DNA of 64,000 nucleotides from Cherax quadricarinatus (lineage: Eukaryota > Arthropoda > Malacostraca > Decapoda > Parastacidae). Below, piece after piece: positions 1-9,995 of this stretch. Position 1 is the stretch's first letter. Every line of letters starts with the position of its first letter. The notes under the pieces are model-generated. The model had not been told where the DNA came from. It saw only the letters and a program-made list of their open reading frames with translations, and did no database searches. The stretch is from contig NW_027195232.1 in assembly GCF_038502225.1 (NCBI RefSeq), positions 124,001-188,000 on the forward strand. Direction: 5' to 3'. Position numbers and translations under genes: made by a program.

Positions 1-1163
1 AGAGTAGAAGTGGAGAAGATCGTTTTGGTTGGTGGGTTTTCGATAGACTTTAAAACGAAGTTCGTGGTCAGCTTTGCAGAGCAGAACATCAAGGAAAGGA
101 AGAGTGTTGTCGACTTCTTCTTCAAGTGTGAACTGGATTGAAGGCTCGACCTGGTTGAGCTTGTCTTGGAGAGCTTGAACGTTGAAGCGTTTAGGAGTTA
201 TGAGGAGAATGTCGTCAACATAACGGAGCCAGGTGACAGACGAAGGAATAATGGTGGAGAAACGTTCGGCTTCTAGATGTTCCATGTATAGGTTCGCCAG
301 GACTGCACTGATTGGCGAACCCATGGGTAGTCCAAAAGTCTGCTGAAAGAGGTGATTTTCGAAAGAGAAACACGTAAAGCCAACACATAGTTCAACAAGG
401 TCGATGAAATCGCTGGCTGGAATGGGAAGATCAAGTGAATCGTCAATTTTCCTGCGCAAGAGATCGATGGCTTGTGTAGTAGGTACTTTGGTGAATAGGG
501 AAGTCACGTCAAGGCTGGAAAGTTTCTTGTTCCTGATGTTGATGTTGCGAATGCGATTGAGAAGATCACCCGAGTGTTTGAGATGTGCTGGACTGATAGT
601 GCCCAAGAGTTTAGAGAGGTGTTTTGCGAGAATTCCTGAGAGCTGGTGGGGAGCACTGCCTATTCCCGAGGATATGGGCCTCAGTGGGATACCAGGCTTG
701 TGAGTCTTTGGCAGGCCGTACATTCTGGCAGGTCTGGGGTTTATGGCGATGAAATTGAGGTCTTGTTTTGGTTTCGTAATTCCTGTTGCGAATTTGAGGC
801 CTAAGCTGAGGGCTTCAGTTTCTGTGGTTGACAGTGGACGAGATGAAAGATTTTGAATAATTTCAGGTCTTCCTAAACTTTTCCAATTACTATTATCGCA
901 GAGAATTTGTAGTTTTCTAGCAAGTCTGATCTTCTGTTGAACATTCGCTGTGGTAACTCTGCTGCGAATGATTTCGGCGGTGCGTCTGTTCATGTTGCCC
1001 CGGAGTGTTGTGCCTAGTGTTCTGGCTTGGAGAAAAGCTTCCTTTGTAGCATTGTTTAAATCATCTGCACACTCTTCAAGGTAGGTCCGAGCTGTAGCGG
1101 AGAAAGGTGGTTTGATGTTGGCAATTTGAGGAGGAGTAGATCTTGGTAAGACCATTTCTTGGA
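1..1163 (-). pseudogene. Partial inverted copy of the Penelope-like element, internally deleted
   Basis: The reverse complement of this stretch matches 1208-2724 almost base for base, so it is a minus-strand copy of the first half of the PLE to its right. It enters from beyond the left window edge, so its full length is unknown. About 356 bp of the coding region (equivalent of 1628-1983) is missing, with a junction near 742-743 and about 2 extra bases. This removes part of the region ahead of the RT core and shifts the frame by extra-base arithmetic, so a functional protein is unlikely. Over the shared 99-codon antisense frame (404-703 against the minus strand of 2022-2321) the translations are identical, so the copies are very young. 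PLEs are known to carry partial inverted copies at their 5' side, which fits. An assembly inversion is the alternative. Confidence 0.85.
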
Positions 1164-2724
1164 TGCAATCACGAAGAAAATTGTGTCTGTTGCGAAGTGA
1201 GTAAGCTTCCAAGAAATGGTCTTACCAAGATCTACTCCTCCTCAAATTGCCAACATCAAACCACCTTTCTCCGCTACAGCTCGGACCTACCTTGAAGAGT
1301 GTGCAGATGACTTAAACAATGCTACAAAGGAAGCTTTTCTCCAAGCCAGAACACTAGGCACAACACTCCGGGGCAACATGAACAGACGCACCGCCGAAAT
1401 CATTCGCAGCAGAGTTACCACAGCGAATGTTCAACAGAAGATCAGACTTGCTAGGAAACTACAAACACTCTGCGATAATAGTAATTGGAAAAGTTTAGGA
1501 AGACCTGAAATTATTCAAAATCTTTCATCTCGTCCACTGTCAACCACAGAAACTGAAGCCCTCAGCTTAGGCCTCAAATTCGCAACAGGAATTACGAAAC
1601 CAAAACAAGACCTCAATTTCATCGCCAAAAACTACAGACACAATGACTCCGACTTCCAAAAAGGCTATCTTCAAGGCATCATCTCAGCAGCCATCTCAAC
1701 ACGCAGCTCCCCAGTCATACCTCGATGTTACATCAATGCACTCAAAGGTTTAGCAGAAGACACGACCATCAGGGTCACCACCGCTGATAAAGGAGGTGGT
1801 GTTGTTATCATGAACACTTACGATTACAGGAATAAAATGCTCAATCTACTTAATGACCCAGATACCTACAAACCTCTCACAACTAACCAAGTGAACAACC
1901 TTACTAAAACTTTTCTTCAAAGGACTCGCCGCATTCTGAGGGGCTCAGAACAAGGGAAGAAACTTCTGCACACCATGCCCAGCAACCCCAGACCTGCCAG
2001 AATGTACGGCCTGCCAAAGACTCACAAGCCTGGTATCCCACTGAGGCCCATATCCTCGGGAATAGGCAGTGCTCCCCACCAGCTCTCAGGAATTCTCGCA
2101 AAACACCTCTCTAAACTCTTGGGCACTATCAGTCCAGCACATCTCAAACACTCGGGTGATCTTCTCAATCGCATTCGCAACATCAACATCAGGAACAAGA
2201 AACTTTCCAGCCTTGACGTGACTTCCCTATTCACCAAAGTACCTACTACACAAGCCATCGATCTCTTGCGCAGGAAAATTGACGATTCACTTGATCTTCC
2301 CATTCCAGCCAGCGATTTCATCGACCTTGTTGAACTATGTGTTGGATTTACGTGTTTCTCTTTCGAAAATCACCTCTTTCAGCAGACTTTTGGACTACCC
2401 ATGGGTTCGCCACTCAGTGCAGTCCTGGCGAACCTATACATGGAACATCTAGAAGCCGAACGTTTCTCCACCATTATTCCTTCGTCTGTCACCTGGCTCC
2501 GTTATATTGACGACATTCTCCTCATAACTCCTAAACGCTTCAACGTTCAAGCTCTCCAAGACAAGCTCAACCAGGTCGAGCCTTCAATCCAGTTCACACT
2601 TGAAGAAGAAGTCGACAACACTCTTCCTTTCCTTGATGTTCTGCTCTGCAAAGCTGACCACGAACTTCGTTTTAAAGTCTATCGAAAACCCACCAACCAA
2701 AACGATCTTCTCCACTTCTACTCT
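1..2724. repeat. Large near-perfect inverted repeat formed by two PLE copies
   Basis: The left arm is 1-1163, the right arm is 1208-2724, and the spacer is only 44 bp (1164-1207). The arms differ mainly by the roughly 356-bp deletion in the left arm. The spacer is AT-balanced and holds no feature I recognise. Confidence 0.9.
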
Positions 2725-3399
2725 CACCACGACACCAAAACCAAACGTGGTGTAATTATAGGCTTCTTCCTACGTGCACTCAGAATCTGCAGCAATGAGT
2801 TCCTTGAGGAAGAATGCACTATAATTGAACAAGTATTTTCTAAACTCCACTATCCTCGTCACTTCATCAGAGACTGCAGACGGCGGGCATTAAACATCTT
2901 CAACACACCCAGAGAAGACACTGCCGAGAAGAGATACATAGTCCTCCCCAACAACTCCATTGCCAAACATGTTTCCAACATCTTTGCCAAAACATCATTC
3001 CAAGTATCTACCTCCACAACCACGACCATCAAGGACATCACCAGTAGTAGACAGGACAAGCCTCCATCCTCTGCAGGGGTATACATAATCCCTTGTAATG
3101 ACTGCAACAAATTATATGTGGGCGAAACATCAAGAGACCTCCAAACACGCATTTCAGAACACCAATATGCAAGCAGGACTGACGATACAAGGAATGCCTG
3201 TGTACAACATCGCAATTCACACAACCATTTAATTAACTACAGAAACTCAAGACTTATAGCCACAGAAGACAACACTCAATACAGAAGAATCCTGGAATCA
3301 TCGCTTATCTCTATAGCCAACAATTTCAACCAGAACAATGGCTTCTGTAACATAGCTGAACCACTCGCTAAGAAACTTCTTCATCGCTATCCCACATAA
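1216..3399 (+). CDS. Penelope-like element polyprotein: reverse transcriptase plus GIY-YIG endonuclease
   Basis: A single uninterrupted 727-codon frame with PLE domains in order. The N-terminal region (about residues 20-260) contains the ADKGGGVVIM block near 190 that is typical of PLEs. The RT core has GLPKTHKPGIPLRPI, the first catalytic aspartate in LDVTSLF (D334), FGLPMGSPLSAVLANLYME, and the second catalytic pair in YIDD (D432, D433). Then come TLPFLDVLLCK and a KVYRKPT block. The C-terminal GIY-YIG endonuclease starts with GVYIIP (621-626), has the PLE-type Cys pair C627/C630, then LYVGETSRDLQTRISEH (633-649). PLEs retrotranspose by target-primed reverse transcription using the EN nick. 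All catalytic motifs are present, so this copy looks coding-competent. The ATG at 1216 is the first after the inverted-repeat spacer. An N-terminal extension in another exon cannot be excluded. The stop is TAA at 3397-3399. Confidence 0.93.
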   Translation: MVLPRSTPPQIANIKPPFSATARTYLEECADDLNNATKEAFLQARTLGTTLRGNMNRRTAEIIRSRVTTANVQQKIRLARKLQTLCDNSNWKSLGRPEIIQNLSSRPLSTTETEALSLGLKFATGITKPKQDLNFIAKNYRHNDSDFQKGYLQGIISAAISTRSSPVIPRCYINALKGLAEDTTIRVTTADKGGGVVIMNTYDYRNKMLNLLNDPDTYKPLTTNQVNNLTKTFLQRTRRILRGSEQGKKLLHTMPSNPRPARMYGLPKTHKPGIPLRPISSGIGSAPHQLSGILAKHLSKLLGTISPAHLKHSGDLLNRIRNINIRNKKLSSLDVTSLFTKVPTTQAIDLLRRKIDDSLDLPIPASDFIDLVELCVGFTCFSFENHLFQQTFGLPMGSPLSAVLANLYMEHLEAERFSTIIPSSVTWLRYIDDILLITPKRFNVQALQDKLNQVEPSIQFTLEEEVDNTLPFLDVLLCKADHELRFKVYRKPTNQNDLLHFYSHHDTKTKRGVIIGFFLRALRICSNEFLEEECTIIEQVFSKLHYPRHFIRDCRRRALNIFNTPREDTAEKRYIVLPNNSIAKHVSNIFAKTSFQVSTSTTTTIKDITSSRQDKPPSSAGVYIIPCNDCNKLYVGETSRDLQTRISEHQYASRTDDTRNACVQHRNSHNHLINYRNSRLIATEDNTQYRRILESSLISIANNFNQNNGFCNIAEPLAKKLLHRYPT

Positions 3400-3465
3400 G
3401 AACATAGAACACTGCAGAAGGTCTACAACTTGTCCAATACCCCTGCCAAGCTACCCAAGACTCTA
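3394..3465. repeat. Short stretch in the PLE 3' region resembling the reverse complement of the CR1 3' end
   Basis: The words ACATAAGAACATAG, AACACTGCAGAAGG, TTGTCCA and AGCTACCCAAG occur in this order. The same words, in the same order but more widely spaced, appear in the reverse complement of the CR1-like tail at about 8650-8835. This suggests a degenerate antisense CR1-3'-end fragment that forms the start of the PLE 3' untranslated region and includes the stop codon context. Confidence 0.45.
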
Positions 3466-3530
3466 TAACCCCTCCCGGTAGATCATCAGATGCAGCATTC
3501 TCCACCTGACCTCAACATTCTGAACATGAC

Positions 3531-3538
3531 TATAAATA
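3531..3538 (+). promoter_or_regulatory. TATA-like motif in the PLE terminal repeat region
   Basis: TATAAATA lies 46 nt upstream of a hammerhead-like hairpin. The second PLE has a TATATATA at 31962-31969 in the same relative place. PLE terminal repeats are known to contain promoter activity, but assigning this motif is inference. Confidence 0.3.
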
Positions 3539-3576
3539 CTCTCGTACCTTCCAACCTCAGATAGATCCGTGTGTGA

Positions 3577-3608
3577 CTTGAAAAAGCCCACTGTGTGGGT
3601 GAAACGTT
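3577..3608 (+). ncRNA. Hammerhead-ribozyme-like hairpin of the PLE terminal region (degenerate)
   Basis: A stem CCCAC/GTGGG (3587-3591, 3595-3599) is followed at 3601 by GAAACGTTGTC. This is the hammerhead order of stem II, GAAA, a minimal AC/GT stem III and a cleavage-site triplet GTC. The upstream core expected as CUGAUGA reads CTTGAAAA, so catalysis is doubtful. Hammerhead motifs with very short stem III are established for PLE terminal repeats. Confidence 0.45.
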
Positions 3609-3611
3609 GTC

Positions 3612-3617
3612 AATAAA
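3612..3617 (+). terminator. AATAAA polyadenylation signal after the PLE ORF
   Basis: AATAAA occurs 213 nt after the stop codon and just after the hammerhead-like hairpin. The PLE end at 16921-16940 has an AATAAA at the same relative position, which supports it as part of the element. Confidence 0.4.
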
Positions 3618-3660
3618 GAATCACATTATACTGCATTTGTGTTTATATTTCCATTGTGTC

Positions 3661-3673
3661 GGTATTTTATACC
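3661..3673 (+). other. GGTAT-N3-ATACC dyad near the PLE 3' end
   Basis: The motif lies 60 nt after the GAAAC of the hammerhead-like hairpin. A matching dyad lies 58 nt after GAAAC in the PLE end at 16979-16991, and a diverged form (GGTATTGTGCC, 32086-32096) lies 61 nt after GAAAC in the second PLE. It is therefore probably part of the 3' terminus of the elements. Confidence 0.45.
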
Positions 3674-3674
3674 A

Positions 3675-6600
3675 TTTATTTCCATTACTGTACTTTGCTG
3701 GTCTTCTGTGTTACTGTAGTGCTCTTTTGTGTTACTATACTGTTCTTCTGTGTTATTGTACTGTATTGTTCTTCTGCTACTGTACTGTATTGGTCTTGTG
3801 TGTTACTGTACTGTTCTTCTGTGTTACTTTACTGTTGTTCTGTGTTACTGTACTGTACTGACCTGTGTTACTGTACTGCATTGTTCTTCTGTGTTACTGT
3901 AGTGTTCTTTTGTGTTACTGTAGTGTTCTTCTGTGAAACTGTACTGTGCTGGCCCTGTGTTACTGTAGTGTTCTTCTGTGTTCTGTACTGTACTGACCTG
4001 TGTTACTATACTGTACTGGTCTTCTCTATTACTGTACTGGTCTTGTGTGGTACTGTACTTTGCTGTTCATCTGTCTTACTGTACTGTTCTTTAGTGTTAC
4101 TGTACCGTTCTTCTGTGTTATTCTACTTGTCTTTTGTGTTACTGTACTCTTCTTCTGTGTTACTTTACTGTTCTTCTGTGTTACTTCACTATTCTTCTGT
4201 GTTACTGTACTGTTCTTCTGTGTTACTATACTGTTCTTGTATGTTACTGTACTGTACTGTTCTTCTGTGTTACTGTACTGTTCTTCTGTGTTACTGTTTT
4301 GTACTGATCTTCTGTGTTACTCTACTGTGCTGGTCTTCTGTTACAGTGCTATGCTGTTCTTTTGTGTGTTACTTTACTGTCCTGATATTCTGTGTTACTG
4401 TACTGTACTGTACTGGTCTTCTGTGTTGCAGTACTGTACTGGTGTTCTGTGCTCCCGTACTGTGCTGTTCTTCTGTGTTACTGCACTGTACTGTTCTTCT
4501 GTGTTACTTTACTGTTCTTCTGTGTTACTTTACTCTTCTTCTGTGTTACTGTACTGTTCTTCTGTGTTACTTTACTGTCTTCTGTGTTACTGTACTGTTT
4601 TTCTGTGTTACTTTACTGTTCTTCTGTTTTACTGTACTGTTCTTCTGTGTTACATTACTGTTCTTCTGTGTTACTTTACTGTCTTCTGTGTTACTGCACT
4701 GTACTGTTCTTCTGTGTTACTTTACTGTTCTTCTGTGTTACTTTACTGATCTTCTGTGTTACTGTATTGTTCTTCTGTGTTAATTTACTGTCTTCTGTGT
4801 TACTGCACTGTACTGTTCTTCTGTGTTACTGTACTGTTCTTCTGTGTTACTTTATTGTTCTTCTGTGTTACTCTAATGTTCTTGCGTGTTGTTGTACTGT
4901 ATCTGTACTGTTCTTGAGTCTTACTGTACTGTACTTCTGTGTTGTGCTGTACTGTGCTGGTCTTCTCGGTTACTGTACTGTTGTTCTGTGTTACTGTAGT
5001 GTACTGTTCTTCTTTGTTACTATAGTGTTCTTCAGTGAAACTGTACTGTCCCGGTTTTCTGTGTTACTGTACTGTGCTGGTCCTGTGTTACTGTACTGTT
5101 CTACTGTGTTACTGTAGTCTTCATCTGAGTTACTATACTTTACTTGTCTTCTCTGTTGCTGTACTGGTCTAATGTGTTACTGTACTGGTCTTTTGTGTTA
5201 CTGTACTTTGCGGTTTTCTGTGTTACTCTACTTTGCTGGTCGTCTGTGTTACTGTACTGTGCTGGTCTTCTCTGTTAATTTACTGTTCTGTTCTTCCGTG
5301 TTACTGTAGTGTTCCTCTGTGTAACTCTACTCTACTGACTTTCTGTGTTACTCTAATGTACTGGTCTTCTGTGTTACTGTACTGTTCTTAGTGTTCTTCT
5401 GTTTTACTGTACAGTACTGGTCTTCTCTGTTACTGTACTGTTCTGTTATTCTGTGTTACTGTACTTTATTGGTCTTCTGTGTTTCTGTACCGAACTGGTC
5501 TTCTGTGTTCCTATACTGTACTGGTCTTCTCTGTTAATATACTGTTCTTAAGTGTTACTGTACTGTTCTGTGTTATTCTACTGGCCTTTTGTCTTACTGT
5601 ACTGTTCTTCTGTGTTACTGTACTGTGCTGGTCTTCTGTGTTACTCTACTGTGCTTTTGTGCTACTGAAGAGTTCTTCTGTGTTACTGTACTTTTCTTCT
5701 GTGATACTTTACTGTACTGTTCTGTGTTACTGTACTGATCTGTGTTACTGTACTGTGCTGGCCTTTCTGTTACTGTACGGTTCTTCTGTGTCACTGTATT
5801 GTACTGGTCTTCCGTTTCACTGTACTGTTCTTCTGTGTTACTGTACTGAACAGGTCTTCTGTGTTACTATACTGGTCTTCTGTGTTGCTGTACTTTGCTG
5901 ATCTTCTGTGTTACTCTACTGTGCTAGTATTCTGTATTACTGTAATGTACCGGTCTTCTGTGTTACTGTACTGTTCTTCTGTGTTACTGTTCTGTGCTGG
6001 ACTTCTGTATTACTCTTCTGTGCTGGTCGTCTGTGTTACTGCTCTGTGCTGGTCGTCTGTGTTACTGTACTGCTCTTTTCTGTTACTTTACTCTTCTTCT
6101 TTGTTACTGTACTGTGCTTTTGTGTTACTTTAGTGGTCTTCTGTGTTACTGTTCTGTTCTTCTGTGTTACTTTATTGTTCTTCTGTGTTACTGTACTGTG
6201 CTGGTCTTCTGTGGTACTATACTGTTCTTTAGTGTTTCTGTACTGTTCATTTGTGCTAGTGTATTATACTGGTCTTCTCTATTACTGTACTGTATTGGTC
6301 TTCTGTGTTACTGAACAGTTCTTCTGTGTTTCTGTACTGTTGTTTTGTGTTATTCTTCTGTGTTCTGCGCTACGGTGCTATACTGGTCTTTTGTGTTACT
6401 GTACTATACTGGTCTTCTGGGTTACTGTACTATACTGGTATTGTGTTACTGTACTGTTCTTCTGTGTTACTTTTCTGTTCTTCTGTGTTACTCTACTGTT
6501 CTTCTGTGTTACTTTTCTGTTCTTCTGTGTTACTCTACTGTTCTTCTGTGTTACTGTTCTGTTCTTCTGTGTTACTTTTCTGTTCTTCTGTGTTACTTAA

Positions 6601-6715
6601 CTGTTCTTGTGTGTTGCTGTACTGTACTTGTCTTCTGTGTAACTGGAATGTTCTTGTTTGTTACTGTACTGTTCTTCTGTCTTACTGTATTTGTTCTCTG
6701 TGTTACTACCTTCCA
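3675..6715. repeat. 21-bp minisatellite, about 3 kb, degenerate
   Basis: About 145 imperfect units built from TTCTTCTGTGTTACTGTACT with a basic period of 21 bp. Expansions and contractions of the GTACT/GTACTG part are common. Since 21 is a multiple of 3 and the unit lacks stops on the plus strand, several frames stay open for hundreds of codons with FFCVTVL-type heptads. These are not genes. Local higher-order structure exists: a 42-bp dimer alternates TTACTTTTCTG and TTACTCTACTG at about 6464-6600, and a block near 4671-4720 recurs near 4786-4840. The array lies between the 3' end of the first PLE and the truncated 5' end of the CR1-like LINE. Confidence 0.93.
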
Positions 6716-6903
6716 ACTCTAGTTTGTCCAGTACAGCGTATTTTCTATTGGTCTCCATTTTATTAGCAGTTTTAGCCATTCCTTACATCTTGGAATGAAT
6801 TGGTCGTTGTATTTGAGGATAGCGAGGTTTATATACCTCGAGTACTGTTTCTCTGCGGACGAAAGAGAACACAGTCATGGAATGACAATGGTCACCCTCA
6901 ACT

Positions 6904-8705
6904 GTGTTCGCTCATATAAATCATCCATCATTAAAAAAGGGGATTAGAAAGGCTAAACGTGACTATGAAATTAGAGTTGCTAGTGAATCAAAGACTAATC
7001 CAAAGGGGTTCTTTCAAGTGTATAGGACGAAGGTGAAGGAAAAAGTAGGACCTCTGAAAATTGGGAATGGACAGCTGACGGATAACGAACTGGAAATGTG
7101 TTCCTTATTTAATGAGTATTTTTTGTCAGTTTTTACACAGGAATGTGTAAATGAGATTCCAATAATTAACAATTATTTAGTTCCTGATGAATTTAAATTA
7201 ACTAATATTACTGTCACGAGGGACATGGTTATTAAACAGATAGACAAACTGAAGCAAAATAAGTCCCCGGGACTCGATCAGTTGTTTTCCAGGGTACTTA
7301 AGAAATGCAAGATGGAGCTTAGTCAGCCATTAACGAGTGTGTTTAATGCGTCCATCCTTACCGGTGTTGTGCCAGAGTTGTGGAAGATCTCTAATGTGGT
7401 TCCTATATTCAAATCAGGGGATAAGTCCGTTCCTTCAAATTACCGTCCAATAAGCCTGACATCTATAGTGGGCAAGTTATTAGAATCAATTATAGCTGAC
7501 ATTATTAGAAGTCACCTTGAAGAGCATAACTTGATAAATGAATCTCAGCATGGATTCAGGAGAGGTCGTTCCCGCCTGACAAACTTGCTGACGTTCTTCA
7601 GTAGAGCATTTGAGGCAGTTGACAGTGATAAGGAATATGATATTGTTTATTTGGATTTTAGTAAAGCCTTCGATAGAGTACTTCACAGGAGACTCTTGAA
7701 AAAAGTGGCAGCTCATGGTATAGGAGGTAAAGTTCTAGCATGGATAGAGGCATGGCTTACCAATAGAAAGCAGAGAGTTACCATTAATGGAGTGAAATCT
7801 GAATGGGGATTAGTCACTAGTGGCGTTCCACAAGGATCAGTTTTAGGCCCTCTCTTGTTCATAATTTACATTAATGACCTTGATGAAGAGATTACGAGTG
7901 ACATGAGTAAGTTTGCTGATGATACAAAGATAGGCAGTATAATTCACTCTGAGGAGGATAGCAATGAACTCCAGGAGGATTTGGACAAATTAATGTCCTG
8001 GTCTGAAAAATGGCAGATGAAGTTCAATGTCGATAAGTGTAAGGTAATGAAAATAACCCTCGAAGCTATAATCTAGGTGAAGTAGAGCTTGATCATACAG
8101 AATGTGAAAAGGACTTTGGAGTCACGGTGAGCAGAAATCTAAAGCCAAGACAGCAGTGCCTTGGTGTGCGCAACAAGGCCAACAGATTACTTGGATTTAT
8201 CTCAAGAAGTATAAGTAACAGAAGCCCAAAAGTTATTTTACAGCTCTATACATTACTAGTGAGGCCTCATTTAGATTATGCTGCTCAGTTTTGGTCCCCT
8301 TATTACAGGATGGAAATAGACTCATTAGAGAACATACAGAGATGGACTAAAATGATTTACTGTGTAAGGAACCTCCCGTATGAAGATAGACTTAAAGCCT
8401 TAAATCTCCACTCTCTGCAGAGGCGTAGAATGAGGGGAGATATCATTGAAGTGTATAAGTGGATGACGGGCACAAACAAGGGAGATATTAATAAAGTACT
8501 GAGGGTGTCGAACCAGGTAAGAACCAGAAATAATGGATTTAAGTTGGATAAATTTAGATTTAGAAAGGGCATAGGTAAGCACTGGTTTTCTAACAGAGTT
8601 GTAGATGCGTGGAACAGTCTTCCCAGTGGGGTGATAGAGGCTAGGACCTTGGGTAGCTTTAAGAAGAGACTGGACAAATATATGAGTGGGCGGGGCTGGG
8701 TTTGA
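6904..8705 (+). pseudogene. CR1-like non-LTR retrotransposon ORF2, 5'-truncated and frameshifted
   Basis: Two adjoining frames make up the reverse transcriptase and C-terminus of a CR1-type LINE. Frame one (6904-8076) carries KSPGLDQL, YRPISLTSIVGKLLE, QHGFRRGRS, the first catalytic Asp in VYLDFSKAFDRV (D251), SGVPQGSVLGPLLF and FADD (D339/D340). It ends at a premature TAG just after KCKVMKI. The expected continuation (NLGEVELDHTECEKDFG) is readable in another frame from about 8057 and joins the second segment (8127-8705) with RPHLDYAAQFW and VVDAWNSLPSGV, so one small deletion near 8055 broke the gene. No endonuclease domain or ORF1 is present, and homology begins near 6925 without an ATG, as expected for incomplete reverse transcription. 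Family CR1 is supported by the motif set and by the 3' tail. L2 or Rex-like clades are possible alternatives. Confidence 0.88.
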
Positions 8706-8840
8706 TTGGTGTCATTGGGTACGGGAGTTATTTCTTGGGTAGCTTTAGGAAGAGGTCGTTTTGATAACGACCTGCCCCGCATGGGCCAGTAGGCCTTCTG
8801 CAGTGTTCCTCCATTCTTATGTTCTTATGTTCTTATTAAT
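8706..8840 (+). mobile_element. 3' untranslated region and octamer tail of the CR1-like LINE
   Basis: About 100 bp of 3' UTR ends in an imperfect run of TTCTTATG units (about 8813-8837). CR1 elements typically end in a short octamer microsatellite instead of poly(A), so this marks the 3' terminus of the element. Confidence 0.75.
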
Positions 8841-9370
8841 TTACTAGAGGAAGCATCTGCACCGATTATATCTGTGATGTGACAAAGAGGCAAAAGTCTC
8901 TCCCACCGGAAGGGAACTGAAATAAAAAGTCACTGGAGACACCACGATCAAGGTGATATATAATACCAGTTGAGTTGATTCATCTTATACGTAGAAACAA
9001 ACAGCTGCCTAAAGTCTTTTACCAGCAGAGTCCTGCCAGCACTCTATTTCCAACAGAAACTTACCAGAGGTATTCTACCAATAGTCGCCTAGTAACAATC
9101 CTTGCGTCAAGATTTATACACTTGAATCCTACCAACAGAATCGTAAGAAAAGAATCCTGTCAATAAGTCTTCTATCAGATATTTACCAGACAGGTTACAT
9201 ACAGTGTTATTAACTCTGGTGTAGCAGACAGACTTTATACACAACACAACACAACGATGGTGGGGAAAAAACACATAACAGCAGACAGGAACTTACACAT
9301 GTGAAACAAACTTCTTCATTCAATAGTTCCTTTCTACAAGTGTGTCTTTTTCATTACTTACTGACTTTGT
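8841..9370. other. No recognised gene
   Basis: A moderately AT-rich stretch with only short frames. I see no domain, RNA gene or repeat here apart from a CAACACAACACAAC-like run near 9240. Confidence 0.5.
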
Positions 9371-9791
9371 GCCATATATCTCTGCAACATAGTGCACCAC
9401 AACATTCAGTGTGCAATATATCTCTGCAACATAGTGCACCACAGCATTCAGTGTGCAATATATCTCTGCAACATAGTGCACCACAACATTCAGTGTGCAA
9501 TATATCTCTGCAACATAGTGCGCCACAACATTCAGTGTGCAATATATCTCTGCAACATAGTGCACCACAGCATTCAGTGTGCAATATATCTCTGCAACAT
9601 AGTGCACCACAACATTCAGTGTGCAATATATCTCTGCAACATAGTGCACCACAACATTCAGTGTGCAATAAATCTTTGGAACATAGTGCACCACAACATT
9701 CACTGTGCAATATATCTCTGCAACATAGTGCACCACAACATTCAGTGTGCAATATATCTCTGCAACATAGTGCACCACAACATTCAGTGTG
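9371..9791. repeat. 42-bp tandem array, left block (about 10 units)
   Basis: Units contain ATATCTCTGCAACATAGTGC and ACCACAACATTCAGTGTGCA. The period is 42 bp, so frames stay open on both strands (ISLQHSAPQHSVCN per unit); these are not genes. Some units carry CAGCATTC in place of CAACATTC at intervals. The block ends where a retroelement end is inserted. Confidence 0.95.
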
Positions 9792-9792
9792 A

Positions 9793-9995
9793 AGATAAGA
9801 TAAGATAAGATAAGATTTCGTTCGGATTTTTAACCCCGGAGGGTTAGCCACCCAGGATAACCCAAGAAAGTCAGTGCGTCATCGAGGACTGTCTAACTTA
9901 TTTCCATTGGGGTCCTTAATCTTGTCCCCCAGGATGCGACCCACACCAGTCGACTAACACCCAGGTACCTATTTGCTGCTAGGTGAACAGGACAA
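9793..9995 (-). mobile_element. SINE-like or LINE-3'-end insertion with (TCTTA)n tail
   Basis: A 200-bp non-satellite segment splits the 42-bp array. Its plus-strand start is five AAGAT repeats, so on the minus strand it ends in a (TCTTA)n tail, as for LINE/SINE 3' ends. The minus strand has TAGTCGACTGG and GGGTCGCATCC, which resemble RNA polymerase III box A and box B. They lie only a few bases apart, so a tRNA origin is unproven. Satellite sequence resumes directly on the right (GCAATATAGTGCACC), with about a dozen satellite bases lost. Confidence 0.6.

Noticed and set aside
404..703. A 99-codon plus-strand frame, identical to a minus-strand frame at 2022-2321
   Set aside because: Both are antisense shadows of the PLE coding sequence; they only confirm the inverted duplication.
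3595..6766. Hydrophobic Cys/Val/Leu-rich frames that look like membrane proteins
   Set aside because: They are translations of the 21-bp minisatellite in several overlapping frames; hydrophobicity follows from T-rich sequence.
9793..9995. A tRNA gene, because box A- and box B-like words are present on the minus strand
   Set aside because: The two boxes are only a few bases apart, no cloverleaf can be formed, and the segment ends in a (TCTTA)n tail like a retroelement.
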